Part shown: positions 17,860-26,464 of the stretch, piece by piece
Layout of the letters: each line of letters begins with the position of its first letter
How positions within the stretch are numbered: position 1 is the first letter of the stretch
Assembly: GCF_015221995.1 (NCBI RefSeq)
Contig: NZ_JADFFM010000001.1
Span: 1,488,001 to 1,552,000 of the forward strand
DNA length: 64,000 bases
Origin: Mucilaginibacter boryungensis
GTDB lineage: Bacteria; Bacteroidota; Bacteroidia; Sphingobacteriales; Sphingobacteriaceae
Direction: 5' to 3'
Made by a program: the position numbers and the translations under genes
The notes under the pieces: generated by a model
The model's input: only the letters and a program-made list of their open reading frames with translations
Database searches by the model: none
What the model was told of the DNA's origin: nothing

Positions 17860-17871
17860 TTGCTTTGCTTA

Positions 17872-19518
17872 TTAATTCTTTTCAAATATATCACCTTTAT
17901 TCCAAGTTGGGCGTTGCGGATCATTTGCTACCAGATAACCTATCAGGAAGTTCAGCTCCGCATATTTTTTACCTGCGTCAAAATCAAAGATACCGTTAAT
18001 ATCATCTTGTGGCTTATGGTAATATTTAGCGCGCCATTTTTGCACAAATTCGTTCAGGTTGTTTTTACCATCAGGCGTGCGTGCGCCATATTTAATATGC
18101 AGGGCAGGGATGCCATGCAGCACAAAGCTATACTGATCGCTGCGTACAAACCTGTTTTGTTCGGGTTCGGGGTCGGGTTCAACAGTCATGCCCATATACG
18201 CCGCAGCTGCATCCACTACCTTTGATAACGACGAATGTTCAGCACCCAGCGCAGTAACCGATAATAATGGCGCAATAATGGTTGGCATATCCGTATTCAC
18301 ATCGGCTACCATAGCTTTTACAGGCACAGTAGGGTGGCTGGCAAAATAACCCGAACCCAGATCGCCCAGTTCTTCGCCGGTTACCATTACAATAAGGATA
18401 GACCGTTTGGGTTTTTCCTTCAGGTTATGATATATTTTGGCTATTTGCAATAAACTGGCTACACCGGATGCATTATCGTGCGCGCCATTGTAAATAGAAT
18501 CGCCTTGTATAGGGGTACCAACGCCCAGGTGATCAAGGTGTGCGCTGTGCACTACATATTCATTCTTAAGTTTTGGATCGCTGCCCTCAATTTTACCTAC
18601 AATATTAAAACCTGCAACATCCTGGTAATCGAAAGATGCCCCGGCGCTAATGCTGGCCGGGATATTAAACGACATCGGCTTACCAGCTTTTATTGAGGTA
18701 AGAAATTCGGCAGGGTTTTTACCGGCTGCTGTAGCCAGTAGTTTCAATGTTTTATAACCTACCGCGCCCAGCATGCTGACGCCTCCAAAGTAGTTGCGCG
18801 ATACTACAGGCACTCCTTTTTCATCCAATACACTGTATAAACCACGGCGACCGGGATTAGCTAAAATTGGACGGGCAGTTGAATCACCAACGGCAATAAT
18901 AACACCTTTGGCGCCATGGGCGGCAGCATTCCTTTGCAGGTTGATGAGGTCCATAGCGTGTGATGCATCAGAGGATGGAAAGCTTTTTGGTGCGCCACGG
19001 GTGATCACCACTATTTTACCTTTCACATCAAGCCCGGCATAATCATCGTAACCTAATTGTTTTTCGGTGATGCCATAACCGGCAAATGCTAGCTGACCGC
19101 TGCCACTTACTTCTTTATGTACGGGGTCGGGGTATATGAAAATGTCCGCGCCGTATTTCAGGCTATCGGTTTTGCCGTTAATAGTTAGTGTTGCCCAGCC
19201 TTGCTTACCGGCAAATGTGCGGCGCAGGCGTACCTGCTGTGTCCAGCCACCATTCTCGCCGGCGGGTTTTACACCATAACCTTTTAATTGATCAATTACG
19301 TAATCGGCAGCCATTTGGAAGCCGGGCTCGCCGGGTTTGCGGCCCAGTAGTTTATCATCGGCCAGGTAAGTGATACTGGCCTTTATTTCATCGGCGTTGG
19401 CGGTTTGCATGGCAGCATCCACGGCTTTTCCGACATTTGGTTTAGTTTGCGCACCCGCACTATTACCTATCAAAAGCAAGGCACAAGCAGCACCTGCTAA
19501 AACAAACTTCATTTTCAT
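17872..19518 (-). CDS. Secreted M28 family metallopeptidase with PA domain
   Basis: Zinc-dependent aminopeptidase-type enzyme, exported. I chose the ATG at 19516-19518, giving a clean signal peptide (MKMKFVLAGAACALLLIGNS, cleavage after AGA); an upstream GTG at 19542 would only add eight residues before it. The 548-residue protein has an inserted protease-associated domain in its N-terminal half (KGKIVVITRGAP...). The M28 core shows the expected ligands: His/Asp in HSAHLDHLG, Asp in GAHDNASG, Glu-Glu in TGEELGDLGS, Asp in VADVNTDM and His in LHGIPALHIKYG. It lies between the regulator and araA but is separated from araA by a strong hairpin, so it is probably not part of arabinose metabolism. 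Confidence 0.9.
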   Translation of the reverse strand: MKMKFVLAGAACALLLIGNSAGAQTKPNVGKAVDAAMQTANADEIKASITYLADDKLLGRKPGEPGFQMAADYVIDQLKGYGVKPAGENGGWTQQVRLRRTFAGKQGWATLTINGKTDSLKYGADIFIYPDPVHKEVSGSGQLAFAGYGITEKQLGYDDYAGLDVKGKIVVITRGAPKSFPSSDASHAMDLINLQRNAAAHGAKGVIIAVGDSTARPILANPGRRGLYSVLDEKGVPVVSRNYFGGVSMLGAVGYKTLKLLATAAGKNPAEFLTSIKAGKPMSFNIPASISAGASFDYQDVAGFNIVGKIEGSDPKLKNEYVVHSAHLDHLGVGTPIQGDSIYNGAHDNASGVASLLQIAKIYHNLKEKPKRSILIVMVTGEELGDLGSGYFASHPTVPVKAMVADVNTDMPTIIAPLLSVTALGAEHSSLSKVVDAAAAYMGMTVEPDPEPEQNRFVRSDQYSFVLHGIPALHIKYGARTPDGKNNLNEFVQKWRAKYYHKPQDDINGIFDFDAGKKYAELNFLIGYLVANDPQRPTWNKGDIFEKN

Positions 19519-19647
19519 GTTTAATGTAAAAATTGGTTGCACAAGATAAGTAAATCCTTAATATTTAATTAACGCGATAGTAATTTACGTCCTTAGCGTT
19601 GCACAAATTTCCAGCCAGCACTCATTACTATTTATAAAACAACAGCA

Positions 19648-19731
19648 CGTCATTCTGAATGAAATGAAGAATCCCCTTTTTGCATGGTTGCCATGCGAAA
19701 AGGGGATCGTTCGCTACCGCTCACGATGACG
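19648..19731. repeat. CGTCAT/ATGACG repeat with strong hairpin after araA
   Basis: Bounded by CGTCAT (19648-19653) and ATGACG (19726-19731). The centre is a long hairpin: ATCCCCTTTT (19671-19680) pairs with AAAAGGGGAT (19698-19707), and inside it GCATGG pairs with CCATGC around a TTG loop. It lies 24 nt beyond the araA stop, so it may serve as the terminator of the ara operon. Same family ends as the elements at 16983 and 17822. Confidence 0.75.
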
Positions 19732-19754
19732 AGCAGGATAGGTATATCGACGCT

Positions 19755-21254
19755 TTACTTCCCTATCCGGTAAGCCGCATCGTTCCAGAATATCTCTTTC
19801 TTAAATTCCGACAGTTTAGTGTCTTTACCGATGGCCAGATGTTCAATATCGGCCATGTCGGCAAAATCGCTTAAGTGTTCGTTGGTCAGGTTTTGACTAT
19901 AGCAGGTATGGTGTGCACCACCGGCGTAAATCCATGCCGCGCAACCGTCCTTCATGTTTGGATATGGTTTCCAAAGTACGCGGGCTACCGGTAGTTTAGG
20001 CAGATCGTGTGTTGGTTCAATCGCTTCCACTTCGTTCACTATCAAACGGAAGCGGTTACCCATATCCACAATCGAGGCGTTCAATGCAGGGCCAGCAGCA
20101 ACGTTAAATACCAAACGCACCGGGTCGGCTTTGCCGCCTATGCCCAGCGGGTGTATCTCTACATTGGGTTTAGTGCCCGCGATAGAGGAATCTATTTCCA
20201 GCATGTGCGAACCTAATACCATGGAGTTATTACCATCGAAATGATAGGTGTAATCTTCCATAAAGGCGTTACCACCCGGCAGGCCGCTGCCCATCACTTT
20301 CATGGCGCGCACCAAAGCGGCGGTTTTCCAGTCGCCCTCACCACCAAAGCCGTAGCCTTCGGCCATCAGGCGCTGCGATGCAATACCCGGCAATTGTACC
20401 ATACCGTGCAGGTCTTCAAAAGTATCGGTGAAGCCCTTGTAGCCGCCATCCTGTAAAAACTTGCGCAGACCGATTTCCTGTTTTGCAGCTTCGCGTAAAG
20501 AATTGTGTTGCGCACCGCCTTTTTGCAGAGCAGGCACTATGTTATATAAGCTGGCATATTCTGCTATCTGCTCGTCAATCTGTGCATCGGTTACTTTATT
20601 GATCACCGCAACCAAATCGCCAATACCGTGGGTATTTACCGAGAAACCGAATTTTAATTCAGCTTCAACTTTATCGCCATCGGTAACAGCTACAAAGCGC
20701 ATGTTATCGCCAAAACGTACAAATTTAGCACCCTGCCAGTCGTTCCAGCCTGCGGCAGCACGGCTCCAGGTGTTGATCTGGTCAAGTACTTCCTGTTCCT
20801 GCCAGTGGCCAACTACAACCTTGCGGCGTATGCGCAGGCGCGACATCATAAAACCGAACTCCCTGTCGCCATGGGCGCTTTGGTTCAGGTTCATAAAGTC
20901 CATATCAATTGATGACCATGGGATCTGGCTATTGAACTGCGTATGCAGGTGCAGTACCGGTTTGCGTAAAATCTTCAACCCGTTGATCCACATTTTAGCA
21001 GGCGAGAAGGTGTGCATCCAGGTGATGATACCGATACAATTTTTGGCCACATTGGCTTCCTGTATCAGGTTGTAGATCTCCTCCATGCTTTTAACGGTAG
21101 GTTTAAACACCACTTTTACAGGGATCTGCTTAGCGGCATCAAGCCCGGCGGCTATTTGCTGCGAGTGTTCGGCAACCTGCTTCAGGGTTTCTTCGCCATA
21201 AAGATCCTGGCTACCGGTTACGAACCATACTTCAAAGTTTTTTAGGTTTATCAT
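19755..21254 (-). CDS. araA: L-arabinose isomerase
   Basis: Cytoplasmic, manganese-dependent enzyme that converts L-arabinose to L-ribulose, the first step of the bacterial arabinose pathway. The 499-residue protein starts [20 protein letters not shown], the classic AraA opening. It contains [25 protein letters not shown] and [16 protein letters not shown] segments, and the metal/catalytic EDYTYHF motif with [13 protein letters not shown]. Length is that of full AraA. It is the last gene of the araB-araD-GH27-araA operon, 21 nt after the glycosidase gene, and is followed by a strong hairpin. Confidence 0.98.
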   Translation of the reverse strand: MINLKNFEVWFVTGSQDLYGEETLKQVAEHSQQIAAGLDAAKQIPVKVVFKPTVKSMEEIYNLIQEANVAKNCIGIITWMHTFSPAKMWINGLKILRKPVLHLHTQFNSQIPWSSIDMDFMNLNQSAHGDREFGFMMSRLRIRRKVVVGHWQEQEVLDQINTWSRAAAGWNDWQGAKFVRFGDNMRFVAVTDGDKVEAELKFGFSVNTHGIGDLVAVINKVTDAQIDEQIAEYASLYNIVPALQKGGAQHNSLREAAKQEIGLRKFLQDGGYKGFTDTFEDLHGMVQLPGIASQRLMAEGYGFGGEGDWKTAALVRAMKVMGSGLPGGNAFMEDYTYHFDGNNSMVLGSHMLEIDSSIAGTKPNVEIHPLGIGGKADPVRLVFNVAAGPALNASIVDMGNRFRLIVNEVEAIEPTHDLPKLPVARVLWKPYPNMKDGCAAWIYAGGAHHTCYSQNLTNEHLSDFADMADIEHLAIGKDTKLSEFKKEIFWNDAAYRIGK

Positions 21255-21275
21255 ATTGTTAAATCTGTTGCTGTT

Positions 21276-22637
21276 TTATTTGACAGTCAGCATCAATAAT
21301 GCCGCGCCGTGTTTATTTATTTGTTGCTGATAATTGTTGGTGAAGGTGCCCGCGTCCTGCTTTTTCCAAAGATCGCGCACGGCGATTTTGCTATTCAGCC
21401 CTAAATCAGAAAAATTAAGGCTAATGTTTTTTGATTCGTCGCCGGTATTAAAAATTCCTACATACAGGTTCTTGCTGCCGGGAATATGGCTGTACCACAC
21501 CATAGCGCCATCTTTGTTGTAAAGCTGCTTAGGATTTTCACCGTGTTGATTTACGGCCAATACCTCATCGTTAGTAAAAAGTTTCAGTTCAATATCCCTG
21601 TTCTCGGGCATGTTGCCGCCAATCATCAGCGGCGATTTATACAGGCACCAAAAACTCATGTGGGTATACAATTCATCTTCGGTGAAACGACTGTAGCGTT
21701 CCTTGCCAACCGGGCCGCGTTTGGATAGTTTGCCAATTTGCAGCATATCACAATCGGGCCAGTGACCGGGGCCGCCTTTGCCTTCCCAGCGCTTAGCGTA
21801 TTCAAACATGTGGGTGACCTCTTTCCAGTTATCCCAAAAATCATCGGCCATACGCCACATGTTACCATGCTGTTGCACATGCGCTGATTGAGCCACCGGT
21901 GTTTCGCCTGGGGAAAGACTGAATACGATAGGCCTGCCGCACTGGTCGATAGCTTTTTTGTAACCTTCAACTTCGGCGACGCTATAGGGGCGGGACAGGT
22001 CATCGACCTTAATAAAATCTACACCCCAACTGGCATATAAATTCAGGATAGAATTCAGATAAGCCTGCGCACCCGGTTTGCTCATATTTAAACCGTACAT
22101 ATGGTTCATCCACGGGCATTTTGAGGCGGTATCGGCAATCATATCGGCAGTTATGCCCGGCGCGCCCAGAACCGGCGATTTAGCCCATACAGCCTGCCGA
22201 GGGATGCCACGCATTACGTGGATGCCAAACTTCAGGCCTTTGCTATGGACATAATCGGCTAACGCTTTAAATCCTTTACCACTAAAAGCTGACGGGAATT
22301 TGTTGGGCTGGGGGAGCAGCCGGCCATATTTATCCATGGTTAGCCACGGCACAAAAGAGCCATCCTGCAAATTTTTTTGAAACGGGTTGCCAATATTACT
22401 GCCCGGCGGGTTATCATACGACCATAAAAAATCGACCACGATGTATTGCCAGCCGTGTTGCTTCAGATTTTTGGCCATGTAATCGGCATTGGCGCGTACC
22501 TCATCCTCGTGCACTGCTGAACCGAAACAGTTATAGCTGTTCCAGCCCATGGGCGGGGTCTCCGCTACTTTTACCTTGGTCTGCGCAAATAAATGTGCAG
22601 CCGACAGTAATAATAAAAAGCAACAAAAACGTTTCAT
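21276..22637 (-). CDS. GH27 glycosidase, possible beta-L-arabinopyranosidase
   Basis: A 453-residue exported retaining glycoside hydrolase of family 27 (signal peptide MKRFCCFLLLLSAAHLFAQ). The GH27 start PPMGWNSYNCFG is clear. The predicted nucleophile is Asp212 in FIKVDDL and the acid/base Asp is in WRMADDFWDNW (265/266). In alpha-galactosidases the motif after the first strand is normally DDxW; here it reads VVDFLW, so the second Asp is Phe70. In a characterised GH27 beta-L-arabinopyranosidase from Streptomyces, loss of an Asp that contacts the galactose C6 hydroxyl favours arabinopyranose. Its place between araD and araA supports that substrate. The alternative is an alpha-galactosidase. 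Confidence 0.85.
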   Translation of the reverse strand: MKRFCCFLLLLSAAHLFAQTKVKVAETPPMGWNSYNCFGSAVHEDEVRANADYMAKNLKQHGWQYIVVDFLWSYDNPPGSNIGNPFQKNLQDGSFVPWLTMDKYGRLLPQPNKFPSAFSGKGFKALADYVHSKGLKFGIHVMRGIPRQAVWAKSPVLGAPGITADMIADTASKCPWMNHMYGLNMSKPGAQAYLNSILNLYASWGVDFIKVDDLSRPYSVAEVEGYKKAIDQCGRPIVFSLSPGETPVAQSAHVQQHGNMWRMADDFWDNWKEVTHMFEYAKRWEGKGGPGHWPDCDMLQIGKLSKRGPVGKERYSRFTEDELYTHMSFWCLYKSPLMIGGNMPENRDIELKLFTNDEVLAVNQHGENPKQLYNKDGAMVWYSHIPGSKNLYVGIFNTGDESKNISLNFSDLGLNSKIAVRDLWKKQDAGTFTNNYQQQINKHGAALLMLTVK

Positions 22638-22655
22638 AGGATAAGGTTACCTGGT

Positions 22656-23357
22656 TTATTGTCCGTAATAAGAATCGGGGCCGTGTTTACGCTCGTAATG
22701 CTTGCGTATCAGCGAATCCTGTAAACGCGGCGCCTGCGGATTGATCTGTTCGGTTAACAGAGCCATTTTGGCTACCGTTTCCAGCACCGCGCTGTTATGC
22801 ACGGCTTTGTCGGCAGTTTTGCCCCAGGTAAAAGGGGCGTGGTTGCCTACCAGCACCATTTCCACCTCGCGATAGTCCATGCCTTTTTGCTGTAGGCATT
22901 CGATAATTTGGAACCCGGTTTGATACTCGTAGTTACCCGCTATCATTTCAGCGCTCATAGGCGGTGCGCAGGGAATGTTCACTGTATTATAATCGGCATG
23001 GGTAGTACCATAAATTGGGATATCCCTTTGGGCCTGTGCCCAGGCAGTGGCATAAGTAGAATGCGTATGTACAATACCGCCAATCTCCGTAAAGTGCTTA
23101 TACAGTACCGCGTGGGTCTTGGTATCCGATGATGGACGCAGATCGCCCTCAATAATGTTCGCGTCAAAATCAACGATCACCATTTTTTCGGGTGTAAGGT
23201 CTTCATACGCTACACCGCTTGGTTTAATAGCAAAAACGCCTAATTCACGGTCAACCGCGCTTACATTGCCGAACGTGAACAGCACTAAACCTAGTTTAGG
23301 AAGCTGCATATTGGCGTGGTAAGCCGCTTCCTGTATATGCTTGTATTTATTACTCAT
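22656..23357 (-). CDS. araD: L-ribulose-5-phosphate 4-epimerase
   Basis: Zinc-dependent class II aldolase-like enzyme that converts L-ribulose 5-phosphate to D-xylulose 5-phosphate, which enters the pentose phosphate pathway. The 233-residue protein has the family segments LVLFTFGNVSAVDRE and FAIKPSGVAYEDLTPEKMV. SSDTKTHAVLYKHF and the zinc-binding VHTHSTYATAWAQA follow, and the third His is in LVGNHAPFTWG. It ends with the usual RKHGPDSYYGQ. Length is normal. Its start is 1 nt from the araB stop, so it is co-transcribed and probably translationally coupled to the kinase. Confidence 0.97.
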   Translation of the reverse strand: MSNKYKHIQEAAYHANMQLPKLGLVLFTFGNVSAVDRELGVFAIKPSGVAYEDLTPEKMVIVDFDANIIEGDLRPSSDTKTHAVLYKHFTEIGGIVHTHSTYATAWAQAQRDIPIYGTTHADYNTVNIPCAPPMSAEMIAGNYEYQTGFQIIECLQQKGMDYREVEMVLVGNHAPFTWGKTADKAVHNSAVLETVAKMALLTEQINPQAPRLQDSLIRKHYERKHGPDSYYGQ

Positions 23358-23358
23358 A

Positions 23359-25041
23359 TTAATGCGAGGTTGTATTTTGTTCGATATAGTTACCCAGGTT
23401 TTGATATTGCTGGTAACGTTTGCTGTAGAAACCGGCTAACTCTTTATTCGGTGTGTATTCCACATCAAAACCGCCGCCCATGGCTGCCATGGCTTGTTGT
23501 ACATCAGGATAAATCCCTGCCACAGTTGCCGCGAACATAGCCGCGCCTAAAGCACAGGTATGCTCAAACTGGTGTATGCGGATAGGCATTTGCAGTACGT
23601 CAGCCATCATTTGCATAATGTAAGGCGATTTTTTAGCCACACCGCCAATACCGATCAGGCCTTTAACCGGTACGCCTTCTTTTTCAAAGCGTTCTACAAT
23701 GCTTTTGGCGCCAAAACAGGTAGCCTCGGCCAGGGCACGGAATAGCCGTGGCGCATCGCTGCCCAAATTCAGTCCGCTGATGCTGCCTTTTAATAATTGG
23801 TTAGCATCAGGCGTGCGGCGACCGTTAAACCAGTCTATAGCTAATTCCGCGCTATCACTTAAAGGCAATGCCGCGGCTTGTTTGCTTAGTTCAGGAATAA
23901 TTTTGGCTGATATTTCATCGGCTAAGGCCTGTGCGGTTTCGGCATCTACCAGTTTGGTGTTCAGCAGCAGGCTTTGTGCCGGCCATTCCAGCAGTTTGCG
24001 GAACCAGGCATACGTATCGCCAAAGGCAGATTGCCCGGCCTCTAAGCCAGCCATTCCCGGGATTACCGAGCCATCAACCTGGCCGCAGATGCCGCGTACC
24101 AGCTTGTTGTTCATATCGGCATTAGGGGCTACTAAAATATCGCAGGTTGAGGTACCCATTACCTTGCTCAGATAATACGGTTCAATCTGACCACCCACAG
24201 CGCCCATATGCGCGTCGAACGCGCCTACGCCAATTTGTACGTCGGTGCTTAAGCCCAGGCGTTCGGCCCATTCCTTGCTTAATGTTCCGGCAGATACATC
24301 GGACGTGTAAGTGTCTTTATAAAGTTTATCGGTGATGCCATCCAGCAGCGGATCAAGCGATGCAAAAAACTCGTTAGGGGGTAAGCCGCCAAAATCAGCC
24401 GACCATAGCCCTTTGTGCCCGGCCGAACAACGCCCGCGCATAATCTGTTTGGCATCGGTGCCACCTGTTAGCAGGAATGGTACCCAATCGCAATGCTCCA
24501 CCCACGAATGCATGGCCTGGCGCACGCGCTCATCAACACGCAGCACGTGAAGCAGCTTAGCCCAAAACCATTCTGATGAGTAGATGCCGCCTACATATTG
24601 CAGGTAATTGGTATCAAATTTTTCGGCATGCGCGTTTATTTCGGCAGCTTCTTTTATAGAGGTATGATCTTTCCATAGCACAAACATGGCGTTTGGCTCG
24701 TCTTTAAATTCAGGTAATAAGGCCAGGGGCACACCTTGCGCGTTAACCGCTACGGGGGTCGATCCAGTAGTATCAACCGAGATAGCTTTTATTTGCGCGG
24801 CAATTTCAGGGCCGGCTTTCTTGACGCAATCCTTAATGGTAGTTTCCAACCCGTCGATATAATCCTGCGGGTGCTGGCGAAATTGGTTCTCGGCAGCGTT
24901 ACAGTATAAACCCTGCTGCCAGCGGCGATAATAATATACAGATGTGGCTACTTCCTGCCCGTTGCCCGCGTTTACAATAACAGAGCGTACCGAGTCGGTC
25001 CCGTAATCAACACCGATCACAAATTTATTTAGGTTATTCAT
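23359..25041 (-). CDS. araB: Ribulokinase
   Basis: FGGY-family sugar kinase that phosphorylates L-ribulose with ATP. The 560-residue protein opens with FVIGVDYGTDSVRSVIVNAG (ATP-phosphate loop). It contains SVDTTGSTPVAVNAQG, GVGAFDAHMGAVGG with the catalytic Asp, KVMGTSTCDIL and the C-terminal GIGGVAKKSPYIMQMMADV, all typical of AraB. Length matches bacterial AraB. It is the first gene of the operon araB-araD-GH27-araA. A near-perfect 9-bp inverted repeat lies 11 nt upstream of its ATG, a candidate operator for the Nudix regulator. Confidence 0.97.
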   Translation of the reverse strand: MNNLNKFVIGVDYGTDSVRSVIVNAGNGQEVATSVYYYRRWQQGLYCNAAENQFRQHPQDYIDGLETTIKDCVKKAGPEIAAQIKAISVDTTGSTPVAVNAQGVPLALLPEFKDEPNAMFVLWKDHTSIKEAAEINAHAEKFDTNYLQYVGGIYSSEWFWAKLLHVLRVDERVRQAMHSWVEHCDWVPFLLTGGTDAKQIMRGRCSAGHKGLWSADFGGLPPNEFFASLDPLLDGITDKLYKDTYTSDVSAGTLSKEWAERLGLSTDVQIGVGAFDAHMGAVGGQIEPYYLSKVMGTSTCDILVAPNADMNNKLVRGICGQVDGSVIPGMAGLEAGQSAFGDTYAWFRKLLEWPAQSLLLNTKLVDAETAQALADEISAKIIPELSKQAAALPLSDSAELAIDWFNGRRTPDANQLLKGSISGLNLGSDAPRLFRALAEATCFGAKSIVERFEKEGVPVKGLIGIGGVAKKSPYIMQMMADVLQMPIRIHQFEHTCALGAAMFAATVAGIYPDVQQAMAAMGGGFDVEYTPNKELAGFYSKRYQQYQNLGNYIEQNTTSH

Positions 25042-25051
25042 GGTTATAAAT

Positions 25052-25070
25052 AATTGTTAAATTAACAGTT
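25052..25070. promoter_or_regulatory. Candidate operator upstream of araB
   Basis: AATTGTTAA-A-TTAACAGTT is an inverted repeat with 9-bp arms and one mismatch, centred at 25061 and beginning 11 nt before the araB start codon. Position and symmetry suit a dimeric regulator such as the nearby Nudix protein. I did not find a second copy near the other genes of the locus. Confidence 0.5.
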
Positions 25071-25108
25071 ATTTTTTTATTTAATAAAATAGTTAATGAA
25101 ATTTTTTT

Positions 25109-25281
25109 GACTCACCCCGCGACATTTCATGCGCGACCCTCTCTTCGCGTTCCGCGTAAAGAGGGTTAGTTTTGGGCTTTATATTTATAGCTTTAGGCTT
25201 CGCAAGTCTTTTAACTACCGACCCTCTTTTTACCGCAGGTAAAGAGAGGGTGGTCCAGCGGTAGCGCAGACCGGGTGAGTC
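25109..25281. repeat. Nested inverted repeat, MITE-like
   Basis: Outer ends GACTCACCC (25109-25117) and GGGTGAGTC (25273-25281) are exact inverted copies. Inside, two further hairpins built from ACCCTCT...AGAGGGT occur (25136-25167 region and 25220-25251 region), with loops rich in CGCG or CGCA. The 173-bp element fills most of the gap between araB and the MOSC gene and carries no coding frame. It resembles a non-autonomous palindromic element. Confidence 0.7.
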
Positions 25282-25292
25282 TGCGGCAATGG

Positions 25293-26114
25293 TTATTCAA
25301 ACACTTCAACCGGTTTCATATCCAAAACCGTGATGGTATCACCCACATGTAAACTGCCTTCCCCGTTGTGGATGAGGTTTTGGCCCAGGTAAACTTTATT
25401 GTTTTTACGCCGGTAACCTGCCATGGTTTTTAGAGGTTCTTTAACGCGCTGGGCGGTGTTTTGGTTTATACCGGGGATGGGGCAGCGCGCGCAAATTTTT
25501 ACCCCGTAAAAATCAATAGCGCCAATGGTGAAGTGTGTCATACCGTCTTCCATATAGGGTTCGCCACCGGTAAATACAATGTTGGGGCGAAAACGGTTTA
25601 TGGGTATCGGTTCCCCGGCGCGTGCTGAAAGGTCGTCGATTGAGGCCTGGCTGATTACCAGGAAAGGATAGGCATCAGAAAAAGAAGTGAGCTTGCCATC
25701 CGGCGCATAATCAGGGTCAACGGGGCGGTGAATATTATCGGGCATATAAACCAACCTGCAGGGTTCGCCTAAAGCATTACTAAACCACTCGTCGGCAGCG
25801 CTGCTTACCAGCTGGCCCATGGTGGTATCATCCCAAACGGTTACCTCAACCATTTTATTTGTTAAGGGCTGGTAGGGGATAAGCAAAGTTGAATTATTAC
25901 GCAAATTGGTAACCTGTAAACCTTCAGGCATGATTGACGGCCTTAAAAGCGCCATTTCGGGATGTTCGCGCTGCGAGATAAAACGGTTGTTTTGATCAAT
26001 AAGCATCCAGCGGCGGTCACACTCCAATCCGCGATCGGTAACTTTTGCCGTGTTTAGTATTATGCCGCCTAAAGATTTTATTGGATATATGTATAAAGCG
26101 CTGATCTGCAACAT
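25293..26114 (-). CDS. MOSC domain protein, YcbX-like
   Basis: A 273-residue protein with an N-terminal MOSC beta-barrel (ISALYIYPIKSLGGIILNTA, residues 3-22). A MOSC domain covers about 110-260; it contains FLVISQASIDDLSARAG, NRFRPNIVF and the conserved Cys in KICARCPIPGIN. Such proteins handle a molybdenum-cofactor sulfide or act as Moco-dependent reductases of N-hydroxylated compounds (YcbX/mARC type). The usual ferredoxin domain of E. coli YcbX is absent, so an electron-transfer partner would be separate. It is a single gene with no molybdenum genes nearby. The exact substrate is unknown. Confidence 0.88.
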   Translation of the reverse strand: MLQISALYIYPIKSLGGIILNTAKVTDRGLECDRRWMLIDQNNRFISQREHPEMALLRPSIMPEGLQVTNLRNNSTLLIPYQPLTNKMVEVTVWDDTTMGQLVSSAADEWFSNALGEPCRLVYMPDNIHRPVDPDYAPDGKLTSFSDAYPFLVISQASIDDLSARAGEPIPINRFRPNIVFTGGEPYMEDGMTHFTIGAIDFYGVKICARCPIPGINQNTAQRVKEPLKTMAGYRRKNNKVYLGQNLIHNGEGSLHVGDTITVLDMKPVEVFE

Positions 26115-26264
26115 GGCTAAGCTTATTGATTACACCGCTGCAATTTAGACAATAGCCATACTATTTGCAATTGCTTAATGGTTCAGCTTTTGCGCAAAAA
26201 ATAAATTTGTTCCTAATAGATAAAAACCAGATATTAGTCATTGAAAATCTAACCTTTATCTACC

Positions 26265-26375
26265 ATGACCTCCGAACAAAAAATTAAACGTATTGGCGAC
26301 CGGCAAACCATTGGTTTAATGGTATCCTATCTGATTGTACTTATGGTTGCCTTTTTGGTACTGGCCTTTATTTAG
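26265..26375 (+). CDS. Small single-pass membrane protein (36 residues)
   Basis: An ATG at 26265 opens a 36-codon frame ending TAG at 26373-26375. The product has a charged N-terminus (MTSEQKIKRIGDRQ) and one hydrophobic helix (IGLMVSYLIVLMVAFLVLAF) reaching the C-terminus, a typical tail-anchored miniprotein. A TAAATTTG motif at 26202-26209 fits the -7 consensus about 55 nt upstream, though the -33 match is poor. The gene is alone between the divergent MOSC gene and the convergent isc operon. The clean charged/hydrophobic pattern supports a real gene; function unknown. The rest of the 26115-26464 gap holds only the isc terminator. Confidence 0.6.
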   Translation: MTSEQKIKRIGDRQTIGLMVSYLIVLMVAFLVLAFI

Positions 26376-26410
26376 GTAAGCCTGCAAATATATTATAGTG
26401 CTATATAACA

Positions 26411-26434
26411 AAAAAAGCCGCTTGGTTAAGCGGC
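26411..26434 (-). terminator. Terminator of the isc operon
   Basis: On the minus strand GCCGCTT-AACC-AAGCGGC (26417-26434) is a 7-bp GC-rich stem with a 4-nt loop, followed directly by a run of seven T. It starts 30 nt after the iscA stop: a classical intrinsic terminator. Confidence 0.88.
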
Positions 26435-26464
26435 CCTTCTATTTTGATATTATTTTTTCCTTTT

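Noticed and set aside
17872..19518. M28 peptidase as part of the arabinose operon
   Set aside because: A strong hairpin and a repeat element separate it from araA, and its activity has no link to arabinose use.
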